64,000 nucleotides of DNA, taken from positions 1-64,000 of the forward strand of contig CALUPB010000013.1 in assembly GCA_944322585.1 (NCBI GenBank), written 5' to 3'. Under the pieces are notes generated by a model. That model was not told the origin of the DNA. It ran no database searches and saw only the letters and a program-made list of their open reading frames with translations. Positions 1-8,035 of the stretch are shown one piece after another (position 1 is the stretch's first letter; each line of letters starts with the position of its first letter). Origin of the DNA: an uncultured Bacteroidales bacterium (GTDB lineage Bacteria > Bacteroidota > Bacteroidia > Bacteroidales > UBA932). Both the position numbers and the translations under genes were made by a program.

Positions 1-73
1 GCCGATGGAGGGAGTCGAACCCACGACCCCGAGATTACAAATCACGTGCTCTAGCCAACTGAGCTACATCGGC
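1..73 (-). tRNA. tRNA-Thr (anticodon UGU), lacking its discriminator base at the window edge
   Basis: Read on the minus strand, the 73 bases fold as a cloverleaf: a 7-bp acceptor stem GCCGATG/CATCGGC, D arm GCTC/GAGC, a 7-base anticodon loop TTTGTAA giving UGU (threonine), and a T loop TTCGACT. The anticodon stem and the T stem each carry one T-T mismatch as I fold them. The 3' discriminator base and any encoded CCA would lie left of position 1, so they cannot be seen. A good promoter lies just upstream. Confidence 0.93.
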
Positions 74-111
74 ATTTTCCCTTTCAGCCAGTGCTCCTAC
101 AAAAGGGATTG

Positions 112-142
112 CAAAGATAGGGATTTATTCTTATTCTCCAAA
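112..142 (-). promoter_or_regulatory. Bacteroidetes-type promoter for tRNA-Thr
   Basis: On the minus strand TTTG (139-142) is followed after 19 bases by TATCTTTG (112-119). This matches the TTTG / TAnnTTTG pattern of the primary sigma factor in Bacteroidetes. Transcription would start around 105, giving a leader of about 30 bases before the tRNA. Confidence 0.8.
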
Positions 143-147
143 ACTTT

Positions 148-2055
148 TTATTCTTTTTTCTCGCTTTTTTGCATTTCCTCAGAAATCGCCTTGAGAATGC
201 CTTCAGTATACAATCCGCAATCCTGTCTGAGTTCTCCCTGGGTCCCCTGTCCTATGAAACGGTCCGGGATACCGATTGCCCTCACCGGTATCCGGGCTTT
301 CCCTGAAATGACATATTCTGCGACTGCCCCATGCAGCCCTCCTGCCGTGCATCCGTCTTCAATTGTAATTATGCATGAGTGGCTGCTGACGATATCCTCA
401 AGGATTTCCGTGTCAATAGGTTTTATATACCTTATATTATATACGGAAGGATTTTTCCCTGTAATTCGTCTGTATTCGATGGCTGCATCAAAGGCTCTGT
501 TGACGACAGGTCCCGCAGCGATCACTGCCACATCTTCCCCTTCGAGCATTAGCTCTGCTTTTCCCGGAGGCATTTCGCGGAATTTCGGCTGCCGCCATTC
601 GATGCCTTCCCCGTAACCTCTCGGGTATCTTATGATAAATGGTCCTGAAGCTGTCAGAGAGGCCGTATACATCATGTTTTTCAACTCCAGCTCATTTCGC
701 GGAGCGGCTATGATGCATCCCGGAATGCTTCTGTAGGCGGCCATGTCGAAGTTGCCGTGATGGGTGGCGCCGTCTTCTCCTACCAGACCGCTCCTGTCAA
801 GGCATATCACCACTCCAAGATTCTGCAGTGCAACGTCATGGATGATCTGGTCGTAGGCCCTTTGCGAGAATGACGAGTAGATGTTGCAGAAAGGTTTCAT
901 GCCTCCTGCTGCAAGGCCTGCGGAGAATGTCACAGCATGTTCCTCTGCAATACCGACGTCGAAAAATCTTTCCGGCATCTCGGAAGCGAGAAGGTTCATC
1001 CCGCATCCGCTTGCCATGGCAGGGGTGACACCGACTATACGGCTGTCCGTTCTTGCAAGTTCCAGAAGCACTTCTCCGAACACATCCTGATAGCGGCTTT
1101 CCTTGCGGTCGTCTGCCTTGATGCGTTTTCCGGTAGTCGGGTCGAACATTCCCGGAGCATGCCATGTCGTCTGATCCTCTTCTGCCGGAGCATATCCCTT
1201 GCCCTTGGTAGTGATGGTATGCAGTATCCGGGGGCCCGGCATCTCCCTGAGTCGTTGCAGGGCATCTACCACCTGCCCGATGTCGTTCCCGTCGATGGGA
1301 CCGAAATATCTGAAGCCCATTGCTTCGAACAGATCTCCTCCGGATGCCTGTACGAGATGCGATTTTGTTGTGATTACTATGTTCTGGACGATGTCCCTGA
1401 GCCGTCCTGCGCCCAGACGGTCCCATATGTCTTTCTTCAGTCTGTTGTATGCCGGGTGGGTGGTAAGCCGGAGAAGATGCTCGTGTACGGCTCCGATATT
1501 CTTGTCTATGGATATGTTATTGTCATTTATGATGACAAGCAGGTCGCTTTTACTTATGCCGGCATTGTTGAGACCTTCGAATGCCAGTCCTCCGGACAGG
1601 GCTCCGTCCCCGATCAGTGCTACCGTCTTTTCTCCGGAATGTCTGAACCGGGCGGCCTGTGCAAGTCCTAAGGCCGCCGATATGGACGTGGAGGAATGCC
1701 CTGTCCCGAATACGTCATAAGGGCTTTCGTCCCTGCGCGGAAATCCGCTGATCCCGTCGCTCTTCCTGTTCCTGCGGAACAGTTCCTTCCTTCCTGTCAG
1801 TATCTTGTGGGCGTATGCCTGATGTCCGACATCGAAGACGATATTGTCACGGGGAGTGTCGTAGACATAATGCATCCCTACGATAAGTTCCACGGCCCCG
1901 AGACTCGATCCGAGATGCCCCGGATTCCTTGAACAGCATTCTATCATATAGTCCCTTATTTCAGCACACAGGGTCTTGAGTTCCTCTATGCTGAATCCCC
2001 TGATATCGGCAGGGTAGTTGACTTTGTCAAGCAATGCCATCGGAGCAGCCGTCAT
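148..2055 (-). CDS. dxs: 1-deoxy-D-xylulose-5-phosphate synthase
   Basis: This 635-residue protein is full length for DXS. DXS condenses pyruvate and glyceraldehyde 3-phosphate in the first step of the non-mevalonate isoprenoid pathway and also feeds thiamine and pyridoxal synthesis. The N-terminal thiamine-diphosphate domain shows GHQAYAHKILTGR and the GDGALSGG...NDNN metal and cofactor motif. The central transketolase-like pyrimidine domain has GIAEEHAVTFSAGLA, and a C-terminal transketolase domain follows. The start codon overlaps the stop of the upstream transporter gene (ATGA), which supports this start and indicates translational coupling. It is the last gene of a purA-transporter-dxs operon. 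Isoprenoid supply also serves undecaprenyl phosphate, the carrier used by the capsule locus in this window, but that link is general rather than specific. Confidence 0.96.
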   Translation of the reverse strand: MTAAPMALLDKVNYPADIRGFSIEELKTLCAEIRDYMIECCSRNPGHLGSSLGAVELIVGMHYVYDTPRDNIVFDVGHQAYAHKILTGRKELFRRNRKSDGISGFPRRDESPYDVFGTGHSSTSISAALGLAQAARFRHSGEKTVALIGDGALSGGLAFEGLNNAGISKSDLLVIINDNNISIDKNIGAVHEHLLRLTTHPAYNRLKKDIWDRLGAGRLRDIVQNIVITTKSHLVQASGGDLFEAMGFRYFGPIDGNDIGQVVDALQRLREMPGPRILHTITTKGKGYAPAEEDQTTWHAPGMFDPTTGKRIKADDRKESRYQDVFGEVLLELARTDSRIVGVTPAMASGCGMNLLASEMPERFFDVGIAEEHAVTFSAGLAAGGMKPFCNIYSSFSQRAYDQIIHDVALQNLGVVICLDRSGLVGEDGATHHGNFDMAAYRSIPGCIIAAPRNELELKNMMYTASLTASGPFIIRYPRGYGEGIEWRQPKFREMPPGKAELMLEGEDVAVIAAGPVVNRAFDAAIEYRRITGKNPSVYNIRYIKPIDTEILEDIVSSHSCIITIEDGCTAGGLHGAVAEYVISGKARIPVRAIGIPDRFIGQGTQGELRQDCGLYTEGILKAISEEMQKSEKKE

Positions 2056-3437
2056 TTGTCTTCCGTCATGTTCGGTATCTGGAGACCGTATCCTTTTTTC
2101 CTGTCAAGAATCTTTACCCAGACCGACAGGAGTATTGCGACCAGTCCGAGCCCGGCAAAGAACAGCATCACGTAGGTGTAGTTGTCTCCTGTGGATTCCT
2201 TGATGGCTCCGATGGCTTTCGGTACGAATATGAATCCTATATTCTGTATGTAAAAGGTCAGGGCCATTGTGGTTCCGAGGAGCTTTGCCGGCATTATCTT
2301 GGCTATCGACGGCCACATCGCTGACGGCAGCATCGCATAGCCTACGCCAAGAAGTGCCATGAGTATAAGCGCCACGCCCTTGCTCGTGATGAACGGGGCG
2401 GAAAACAGCAGGTGCACCACCGTAATGAGTACGGCTCCGAATATCATGAGGTCGGCTCCGTGTCCTTTCCTGTCATATATGCCCCCGAACAGGGGAGTCA
2501 GGATTATGCATCCCATCGGAAGTATCAGCGGGAAGAGTCCCGCAAGTGTGTCGCTTACCCCGAATTTGCTGACCATCATGCCGGTAGAGTATTTCAGAAA
2601 TGGATTTACCGCAGCATAGAACAGAAGGCACAGGAACGCTATCATCCAGAATGCCGGATTCTTTATTACCTGGATCGTATCCTTGAAATGGAATTCATCT
2701 TCAGGTGAAGCTGTGTTTTCCTGTATTCCTGCTTCTGCAATCTGACGGTCGAGACGTTTGTCGAATATGCTGTAGAATATGAATGCGACGAGTCCGATGC
2801 AGAGGAGTACGAGTCCTATGAGTACGGCTATGCCCACATTCCCGCCTGCAGCATTTACGATTACCGGGGTCGCTCCGTAGGCGATGCCGGTCCCGAGGCG
2901 GGCAAGGGCGAGCTGGAGTCCCATTGCCAGGGCCATTTCGTAACCGACGAACCACTTGGCTATGGCCTTGGTTGCCGTGATCCCTCCTATTTCAGCCCCT
3001 ACGCCATAGATGCCGATACCCATCACGGCCCAGAAGACCGGTGTGCGCAGTCTGGCACCGAGGAAACCGGTATATCCCATTGCTGCTCCGTCAGCCACGA
3101 GGCTTCTCAGCTCGAACAGGGACCATGTCAGCATGCCGATACCTCCTACCATCAGTATGCATGACATTATTCCTGTGAACCGTATCCCCATCTTGTCGAG
3201 GATAAGTCCGCCGAATATGAGCATGAGCAGGTATACGTTGAATATGGAATAGGCTCCGGCCAGATTGTCGTATTCGACCTGTGTCACTCCGTAGCTCTCA
3301 GGATTCATAAGAGTCTTCTCGACTGAGAATATATTGTCGGAAGCGATGTATGCCGCAAACATCACGAATGATATTATAAGCAGCATGCCCCATCTTGTCT
3401 TCTTGTTGTCCCTCAGAAGTCTTGTCGCGCTTTTCAT
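2052..3437 (-). CDS. Major facilitator superfamily transporter
   Basis: A 461-residue inner membrane protein with about 12 hydrophobic segments split by a charged central loop (near residues 225-255), the usual MFS six-plus-six layout. The first helix follows a basic N-terminus (RLLRDNKKTRWG). GGLILDKMGIRFTG near residues 76-89 resembles the conserved MFS loop between helices 2 and 3 (G-x-L-x-D-x-x-G-x-R). The substrate cannot be read from the sequence. The gene sits 4 bases downstream of purA and overlaps dxs by 4 bases, so all three are probably co-transcribed; the context of nucleotide and isoprenoid enzymes does not reveal the solute. Confidence 0.85.
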   Translation of the reverse strand: MKSATRLLRDNKKTRWGMLLIISFVMFAAYIASDNIFSVEKTLMNPESYGVTQVEYDNLAGAYSIFNVYLLMLIFGGLILDKMGIRFTGIMSCILMVGGIGMLTWSLFELRSLVADGAAMGYTGFLGARLRTPVFWAVMGIGIYGVGAEIGGITATKAIAKWFVGYEMALAMGLQLALARLGTGIAYGATPVIVNAAGGNVGIAVLIGLVLLCIGLVAFIFYSIFDKRLDRQIAEAGIQENTASPEDEFHFKDTIQVIKNPAFWMIAFLCLLFYAAVNPFLKYSTGMMVSKFGVSDTLAGLFPLILPMGCIILTPLFGGIYDRKGHGADLMIFGAVLITVVHLLFSAPFITSKGVALILMALLGVGYAMLPSAMWPSIAKIMPAKLLGTTMALTFYIQNIGFIFVPKAIGAIKESTGDNYTYVMLFFAGLGLVAILLSVWVKILDRKKGYGLQIPNMTEDK

Positions 3438-3441
3438 CTCT

Positions 3442-4701
3442 TTATCTCATTATCGTTGCATCACGGTCCGGCCCTAAGGAAATGATTTTTATCGGCACTC
3501 CAAGGTACTCTTCCATGAATTTTATGTAGGCCTTGAATTCTGCAGGCAGTTCTTCCTCTTTCCTGCAGCCTGTAAGGTCTGTGTTCCAGCCTTTGAATTC
3601 AGTATATACCGGTTCGATGTCGGCATAGGTGTCGAACGGCACACGGTCGGTTTCCTTCCCGTCCACTTTGTATGACGTACATACCCTGATGGTCTCGAAA
3701 TCGTCGAGACAGTCGGATTTCATCATTATCAGGTCAGTGACTCCGCTGAGCATCACAGTGTATTTAAGGGCCACGAGGTCGAGCCAGCCGCAGCGGCGCG
3801 GTCTTCCCGTGACAGCCCCGAATTCATTGCCGAGCCTGCGGAGTCTGTCTCCGGTCTCGTCGAACAGTTCAGTCGGAAACGGGCCGCTGCCGACACGGGT
3901 ACAGTAAGCCTTGAAGATGCCGTATACATGTCCTATCTGCGAAGGCGCTACTCCAAGTCCGGTGCAGGCACCGGCGCAGACGGTTGAAGATGATGTCACG
4001 AACGGATATGAGCCGTAGTCGATATCGAGCATGGAGCCTTGGGCCCCTTCAGCAAGCATGGATTTCGTTTTCAGAGTCTCGTTCACGAAATATTCGCAGT
4101 CCACGAGATGGAATCCTTTAAGGAATTCCACCGCTTCCATGAATGCCGCTTCTTCAGCTTCGGGATCGCATTCGTATCCGAGTTGGGCAAGCTGACGGAC
4201 ATGTCTTGATTTCAGCCTGTCGAATCTGTCCTTGAAGTCGGGAGCAAGGATGTCTCCTACACGAAGCCCGTTACGGCTGATCTTGTCGGTGTATGTAGGG
4301 CCGATGCCTTTGAGGGTTGAACCGATCTTTCCCTTGCCCATGGCAGCCTCGTTGGCTGCGTCTAAAAGCCTGTGCGTAGGGAGTATCAGATGTGCCTTTT
4401 TCGCAATTACAATCCTTTCCGTAACCGGGACTCCCGTCTTTGCGATATTTTCGCATTCTCCCTTGAATGTAATAGGGTCGAGGACAACCCCGTTGCCGAT
4501 AATGTTTATGGCGTCTTTCCTGAAGATACCGGAAGGTATCGAGCGGAGAACAAATCCCTTGCCTTCGAAATGGAGAGAGTGTCCGGCATTGGGTCCGCCC
4601 TGGAACCTTGCCACTGCAGGATACTGTCCCGCGAGGACATCAACTATCTTTCCCTTGCCTTCATCTCCCCACTGGAGGCCGAGGACTACGTCGAGTTTCA
4701 T
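3442..4701 (-). CDS. purA: Adenylosuccinate synthetase
   Basis: A 419-residue cytoplasmic enzyme joining IMP and aspartate with GTP hydrolysis to form adenylosuccinate, the first committed step to AMP. The N-terminus carries the family hallmark GLQWGDEGKGKIVD with the catalytic Asp and the P-loop-like GDEGKGK, followed by GGPNAGH. IGSTLKGIGPTYTDK and the C-terminal SLGPDRDATI are also typical, and the length is slightly below the usual 425-430 residues. It is the first gene of the operon with the transporter and dxs. No clear TAnnTTTG promoter is visible upstream; the 14-bp motif AAGTGTCGCAAGTT at 4743 is the notable element there. Confidence 0.97.
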   Translation of the reverse strand: MKLDVVLGLQWGDEGKGKIVDVLAGQYPAVARFQGGPNAGHSLHFEGKGFVLRSIPSGIFRKDAINIIGNGVVLDPITFKGECENIAKTGVPVTERIVIAKKAHLILPTHRLLDAANEAAMGKGKIGSTLKGIGPTYTDKISRNGLRVGDILAPDFKDRFDRLKSRHVRQLAQLGYECDPEAEEAAFMEAVEFLKGFHLVDCEYFVNETLKTKSMLAEGAQGSMLDIDYGSYPFVTSSSTVCAGACTGLGVAPSQIGHVYGIFKAYCTRVGSGPFPTELFDETGDRLRRLGNEFGAVTGRPRRCGWLDLVALKYTVMLSGVTDLIMMKSDCLDDFETIRVCTSYKVDGKETDRVPFDTYADIEPVYTEFKGWNTDLTGCRKEEELPAEFKAYIKFMEEYLGVPIKIISLGPDRDATIMR

Positions 4702-4742
4702 TATATGTGTGGTTTTATTCGGTTTTCTGTTTAATCATGTTT

Positions 4743-4756
4743 AAGTGTCGCAAGTT
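4743..4756. repeat. TCGCAAGTT motif, copy 1 (upstream of purA)
   Basis: AAGTGTCGCAAGTT, matching copies at 5529, 6752 and (inverted) 6799. Each copy on this list lies in an intergenic stretch just upstream of a minus-strand gene or beside one. It could be a binding site or part of a promoter; function unknown. Confidence 0.45.
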
Positions 4757-4823
4757 CTATGGGGCTACGGTGTCAGGAAACTGTGCGCCGCCCCTGTCTT
4801 ATGCACCGGTTGCGGTATCCGTG

Positions 4824-5459
4824 TCAGAACGGGAGGTCATCGTCATCCTCTGCTGTCTGAGGTGTTTCAGGCTGCCGGTATTGAGACTGCTGCTCTGTGG
4901 CTGGCCGGTATTGCTGCGGTTGCTGTCCTGAGGTGGACTGCTGTGCAGGATCCGGATATTGTGCTCCGGCGAATGGTTGCTGCACCTGAGCGGAATACGG
5001 CTGTCCAGAGGCTGCCTGCGGCTGTGTCGGTTGAGGCTGGGCGGCATATTGCTGCGTCTGACCGGCAGGCTGGTATTGCTGGTTCCCGTACTGTCCGTCC
5101 TGGGATGCCGGATTGTCCGCCCTGCGGCCGAGCAGCTGGAGATTGTCTGCCAATATTTCAGTAGTATATCTTCTGTTCCCGTTCTGGTCGTCCCAGCTGC
5201 GGGTGCGGATGCGCCCTTCGATATAGAGCTGTGTGCCTTTCTTTACATATTTTTCGACAATGTCTGCAAGGCCTCTCCACAAGACTATAGTGTGCCATTC
5301 CGTGATTTCCCTGTTTTCCCCGGTATTGCGGTCCCTGTACCGTTCGGTAGTGGCAAGTCTCAGGGTGGCAACCTTGGCATTCGGTGAATTGCCGTCAAGA
5401 TAGCGGACTTCCGGATCCTGACCGACATTGCCTATGAGCATTACTTTGTTGAGTGACAT
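4824..5459 (-). CDS. ssb: Single-stranded DNA-binding protein
   Basis: A 211-residue SSB. It coats single-stranded DNA during replication, recombination and repair and recruits partners through its tail. The N-terminal OB fold (about residues 1-110) begins SLNKVMLIGNVGQDPEVRY and includes TEWHTIVLWRGLADIVEKYVKKGTQLYIEGRIRTRSW. A long Gln/Pro/Tyr-rich disordered linker (about 120-200) leads to the acidic tip DDDDLPF, the conserved partner-docking peptide. The linker is long, taking the protein well above the 110-180 residues common in the family. It stands alone between purA and aroE, with about 220 bases upstream that hold one copy of the TCGCAAGTT motif. Confidence 0.96.
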   Translation of the reverse strand: MSLNKVMLIGNVGQDPEVRYLDGNSPNAKVATLRLATTERYRDRNTGENREITEWHTIVLWRGLADIVEKYVKKGTQLYIEGRIRTRSWDDQNGNRRYTTEILADNLQLLGRRADNPASQDGQYGNQQYQPAGQTQQYAAQPQPTQPQAASGQPYSAQVQQPFAGAQYPDPAQQSTSGQQPQQYRPATEQQSQYRQPETPQTAEDDDDLPF

Positions 5460-5680
5460 TATGTTGCGGCTTTAAAATCTTTGCTGGGCTGCTTCTTCGG
5501 AACTTCCGGTTCCTGCGGAGCCTCCCAAAAACTTCGCAAGTTAGTCAATAATTCAATATTAAGAAAATAAAATTGTCCGGATTGCCTGCGGATATCAGGC
5601 AGCCGGTCCAGTGTCCCAATCCGTTTCAGTGCGTAGCGCCACTGGCAAGGACCAGGTTTATATGAATCAGGATAAAGTTT
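5460..5680. other. Intergenic stretch between ssb and aroE
   Basis: No gene is visible. It holds the AAACTTCGCAAGTT motif at 5529-5542, an AT-rich run next to it (5543-5572), and a small hairpin GCCTG/CAGGC at about 5585-5601 that may help end aroE transcription. I see no convincing TAnnTTTG promoter for ssb. Confidence 0.4.
5529..5542. repeat. TCGCAAGTT motif, copy 2 (upstream of ssb)
   Basis: AAACTTCGCAAGTT; in this copy the arms AACTT and AAGTT are an exact inverted repeat around CGC. On the minus strand it reads TAACTTGCGAAGTTT, loosely like a TAnnTTTG -7 box shifted by one base. Confidence 0.45.
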
Positions 5681-6718
5681 TTACATTATAATCTTTGCCA
5701 TTGCCAGGAGGTCAGGCGTCTCGTCCGTGAAAAGGTCGTAGCCTGCGTATGCCTGATAAAGAAGCCACTGGTGACCGGGGATGTAGGTGAAATCCTTGTG
5801 GACGGACATCTGCCTGCTTGTCAGCTCTTCTCTGAAGGAAGGGTTTCGGTAGTTGGCTTCCAAGAGGATTTTTCTCCGGTGTCCGTCTTGTGCGCTGTTG
5901 CAGGTGTCCGGATTTTCCGTTTCCGTCGTATGACTGTCCTGTGGGGCGCCGTTGTCCTGGAAAATCGCTGCCCCGGCGGTAAAATCATTGTCAGTCAGTT
6001 CAGATATGCCGCCAATCGGGGCTGGCAATGTATAGAGGATGAGATCGGCGGCAGCGAAACAGTCCCTGAAATCTTCAATCGGCCTTACCTTGAAACCGTA
6101 TTCCGGAAGGGCTGCGGCAATGGCTTCGGCTCTGGCGGCTGTGCGGTTCATCAGCACGGTCTCGAGTCCGAGATTCCCGGCGGCGACGGCAGCAGCCTTT
6201 CCGGCTCCTCCGCAGCCCACCACAAGGGCAGTGCGCAGCCTGTCTCCGATGGTCTTCCTGCATTCGTCAGGTGTCGGTCTCGGATTTATTCCCCTTGACA
6301 TGTCATTCAGGTCAAGGGCAGAGAGAATGCCCAATATAATGCCGTAATAGTCCGAATTGTATGCAGACACCCCTTCGGGAGTCTTGACAAGCAGGTTTGT
6401 CGCTCCGATCTTGCGGCATACCGGGTCTATGATGTCAGCCTTTCCGAAAGCCTGTTCCTTGAAAGGGGCGGTGACATTTATCCCGTCATATTCATCGAGG
6501 AATTTCCGGTATGCCCTGTCGAAATCCTCTTCGTCGATCAGATCATAACAATACGCAGGTTCCCCCGAAGTTCCCTGTCCGTCCGGCTGACGGATGGCCG
6601 CTTCAGTTCCGGTCGGTGCGGTTCCTTCTGTCCGGGCTTTCGGCCCGTATCCTGCCCTGAACAGGGCGGGGCTCAGAGAGTGGGAGACCGGATGCCCTAT
6701 GAGACCGAATTTTTTCAT
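5681..6718 (-). CDS. aroE: Shikimate dehydrogenase with hydrophilic insertions
   Basis: Shikimate dehydrogenase reduces 3-dehydroshikimate with NADPH in the aromatic amino acid pathway. Motifs fit: GHPVSHSLSPALF at the substrate-binding N-terminus, GINVTAPFKEQ with the catalytic Lys, YNSDYYGI, the nucleotide-binding VVGCGGAGKAA, and C-terminal GHQWLLYQAYAGYDLFT with the substrate-contacting Gln. At 345 residues it is about 70 longer than usual. Two inserts explain this: about 30 residues after SLSPALF (Gly/Thr/Ala-rich) and another before ILLEANYRNPSF near residues 255-280 (Asp/Thr/Asn-rich). All catalytic motifs survive, so it is probably active. The gene is transcribed alone or with the downstream ssb. 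Confidence 0.9.
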   Translation of the reverse strand: MKKFGLIGHPVSHSLSPALFRAGYGPKARTEGTAPTGTEAAIRQPDGQGTSGEPAYCYDLIDEEDFDRAYRKFLDEYDGINVTAPFKEQAFGKADIIDPVCRKIGATNLLVKTPEGVSAYNSDYYGIILGILSALDLNDMSRGINPRPTPDECRKTIGDRLRTALVVGCGGAGKAAAVAAGNLGLETVLMNRTAARAEAIAAALPEYGFKVRPIEDFRDCFAAADLILYTLPAPIGGISELTDNDFTAGAAIFQDNGAPQDSHTTETENPDTCNSAQDGHRRKILLEANYRNPSFREELTSRQMSVHKDFTYIPGHQWLLYQAYAGYDLFTDETPDLLAMAKIIM

Positions 6719-6751
6719 TTTGCCGGTATTATTGTAAATATTCCATAACTC

Positions 6752-6765
6752 AAGTTTCGCAAGTT
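6752..6765. repeat. TCGCAAGTT motif, copy 3 (upstream of aroE)
   Basis: AAGTTTCGCAAGTT lies about 35 bases upstream of the aroE start. An inverted copy CTTGCGAAACTT is at 6799-6810, so two copies face each other 33 bases apart between aroE and the methyltransferase gene. Confidence 0.45.
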
Positions 6766-6798
6766 AATGATTGTACTGATATTCGTGAATTTGTGCGG

Positions 6799-6810
6799 CT
6801 TGCGAAACTT
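6799..6810. repeat. TCGCAAGTT motif, copy 4 (inverted)
   Basis: CTTGCGAAACTT is the reverse complement of AAGTTTCGCAAG found in copy 3. It lies about 28 bases past the stop of the methyltransferase gene. Confidence 0.4.
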
Positions 6811-6837
6811 TTTCCCACCGCACAGTCTCTGTCCGCG

Positions 6838-7839
6838 TTACCTCTCCCCCAAACCCCCTCTCTCGGAGAGGGGACTTGCCGTTCCGGAACACTGGTTGTG
6901 CCGCTGCCGGACTGCTTCGTACAGGAGAATGGCGGCTGAAACGGAGACGTTGAGGGAGTCGAGCCGTCCGAGCATGGGAATCTTTATATGGGCATCGGCG
7001 GCCTGTCTCCATTCGGGAGAGAGACCTGTAGCTTCGGTTCCCATTACTATCGCCGTCCCCCCGCGCATGTCTGTGTCATAGTACCATTGCGAGTCCTGGA
7101 GCTGTGCGGTAAGGATTCCGATACCTTTGCTTTTCAGCCATACGATCGTCTCTTCCGATGAGGCTGTCACTACCTGTGTCGAGAAGACGGCGCCGATGCT
7201 TGCCCGTATCAGGTTGGGGTTGTACAGGTCTGTCAACGGGTCGCAGATGATGACTGCATCCGCTCCTGCTGCATCCGCGCTTCTGAGTACGGCGCCGAGA
7301 TTGCCGGGTTTCTCGACACTTTCCAGCACTGCTATCAGAGGTGCCGGCCCGAGCTGCAGACTGTCCAGAGACCTCTCCTGCCACTCCATCTCAGCGATTA
7401 TGCCTTCGGTCCCTCCCCGGTAGGCGACTTTATCATAGAGTGCGGGTGGTATGTCAATGGCCATTGCCTCCGGGTGCTGGCTTTGTCCTCCCTGCATTTC
7501 CTCCGTCCCGTGACGGCAGCCTCCTTCTGCAACCTTCCGGCTGTACTCCGCAGGGCGCGGTCCTGTCGGAGCGGCATCCTTTTCCCGGTTGTGGCTCCTT
7601 GATTTCATTATGGCATTATCTGCCTTGCATAGAATGGCCTCCAGATCCGGAGCCGGTATTATGTCCCTGCACACGAACAGAGTTCTCGGAATAAAGCCTG
7701 CATCGAGACAGTGTCCGATTTCCCTGCGTCCCTCCACGACAAACAGCCCCTTTCCCCGCCTGAGCCTTGATTTTTCCTGAAGCGCAAGCAGTTCCCGTAT
7801 TTTCGGGTTCTGGGCCGATATGATGGTTTCCGTTTTCAT
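6838..7839 (-). CDS. SpoU/TrmH-family RNA 2'-O-methyltransferase
   Basis: A SPOUT-class methyltransferase that would transfer a methyl group from S-adenosylmethionine to a ribose of rRNA or tRNA. The N-terminal substrate-binding part begins TETIISAQNPKIRELLAL and contains GLFVVEGRREI. The catalytic domain has ESVEKPGNLGAVLRSADAAGAD (motif 1), IVMGTEATGLSPEW (motif 2) and IPMLGRLDSLNVSVSAAILLYE (motif 3 forming the SAM knot). I start it at the ATG at 7839 because the 22 residues encoded upstream are unlike the family and the homologous N-terminus begins there. A hydrophilic insert of about 45 residues lies before AIDIPPALYD. The last dozen residues come from read-through into a palindromic repeat. 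The target nucleotide is unknown. Confidence 0.9.
   Translation of the reverse strand: MKTETIISAQNPKIRELLALQEKSRLRRGKGLFVVEGRREIGHCLDAGFIPRTLFVCRDIIPAPDLEAILCKADNAIMKSRSHNREKDAAPTGPRPAEYSRKVAEGGCRHGTEEMQGGQSQHPEAMAIDIPPALYDKVAYRGGTEGIIAEMEWQERSLDSLQLGPAPLIAVLESVEKPGNLGAVLRSADAAGADAVIICDPLTDLYNPNLIRASIGAVFSTQVVTASSEETIVWLKSKGIGILTAQLQDSQWYYDTDMRGGTAIVMGTEATGLSPEWRQAADAHIKIPMLGRLDSLNVSVSAAILLYEAVRQRHNQCSGTASPLSERGGLGER
6841..6873. repeat. Palindromic element at the end of the methyltransferase gene
   Basis: CCCCTCTC (6855-6862) and GAGAGGGG (6866-6873) form a perfect 8-bp stem with loop TCG, preceded by CCTCTCCCCCAAACC. Similar sequences are dispersed between genes in many Bacteroidetes genomes (my recollection, not tested here). 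It lies inside the last codons of the methyltransferase gene and could also act as its terminator. Confidence 0.5.
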
Positions 7840-7955
7840 CCGTTGGCTGTTGAAAGGCCAAAAATAATAAATTTTAACGATTGACCCCAACAGCCTGCAG
7901 TGCATTTTTAACAGGAATGCAACATGGAATTCTGAAAGTGTCGTCGGATTTTTTA

Positions 7956-7963
7956 TAATTTTG
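7956..7963 (+). promoter_or_regulatory. Possible -7 element for the ECF sigma gene
   Basis: TAATTTTG matches TAnnTTTG, 73 bases upstream of the sigma gene start. The -33 region (near 7930-7936) shows only TTCTG, so the match is partial. The leader that follows carries the 15-base element at 7993-8007. Confidence 0.4.
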
Positions 7964-7992
7964 CAGCCTGTTTGGATTTATGTCGCCATAAA

Positions 7993-8007
7993 TTCAAAAC
8001 AGCTTCT
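7993..8007 (+). repeat. 15-base direct repeat flanking the sigma gene, copy 1
   Basis: TTCAAAACAGCTTCT occurs here, 29 bases before the sigma start, and again at 8584-8598 just after its stop. The second copy is the 3' arm of a hairpin, so this first copy could pair with the 5' arm of that hairpin in RNA, or the pair may be binding sites. Confidence 0.55.
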
Positions 8008-8035
8008 AAGACAGTTTCAATAGATTGTCAGGAAA

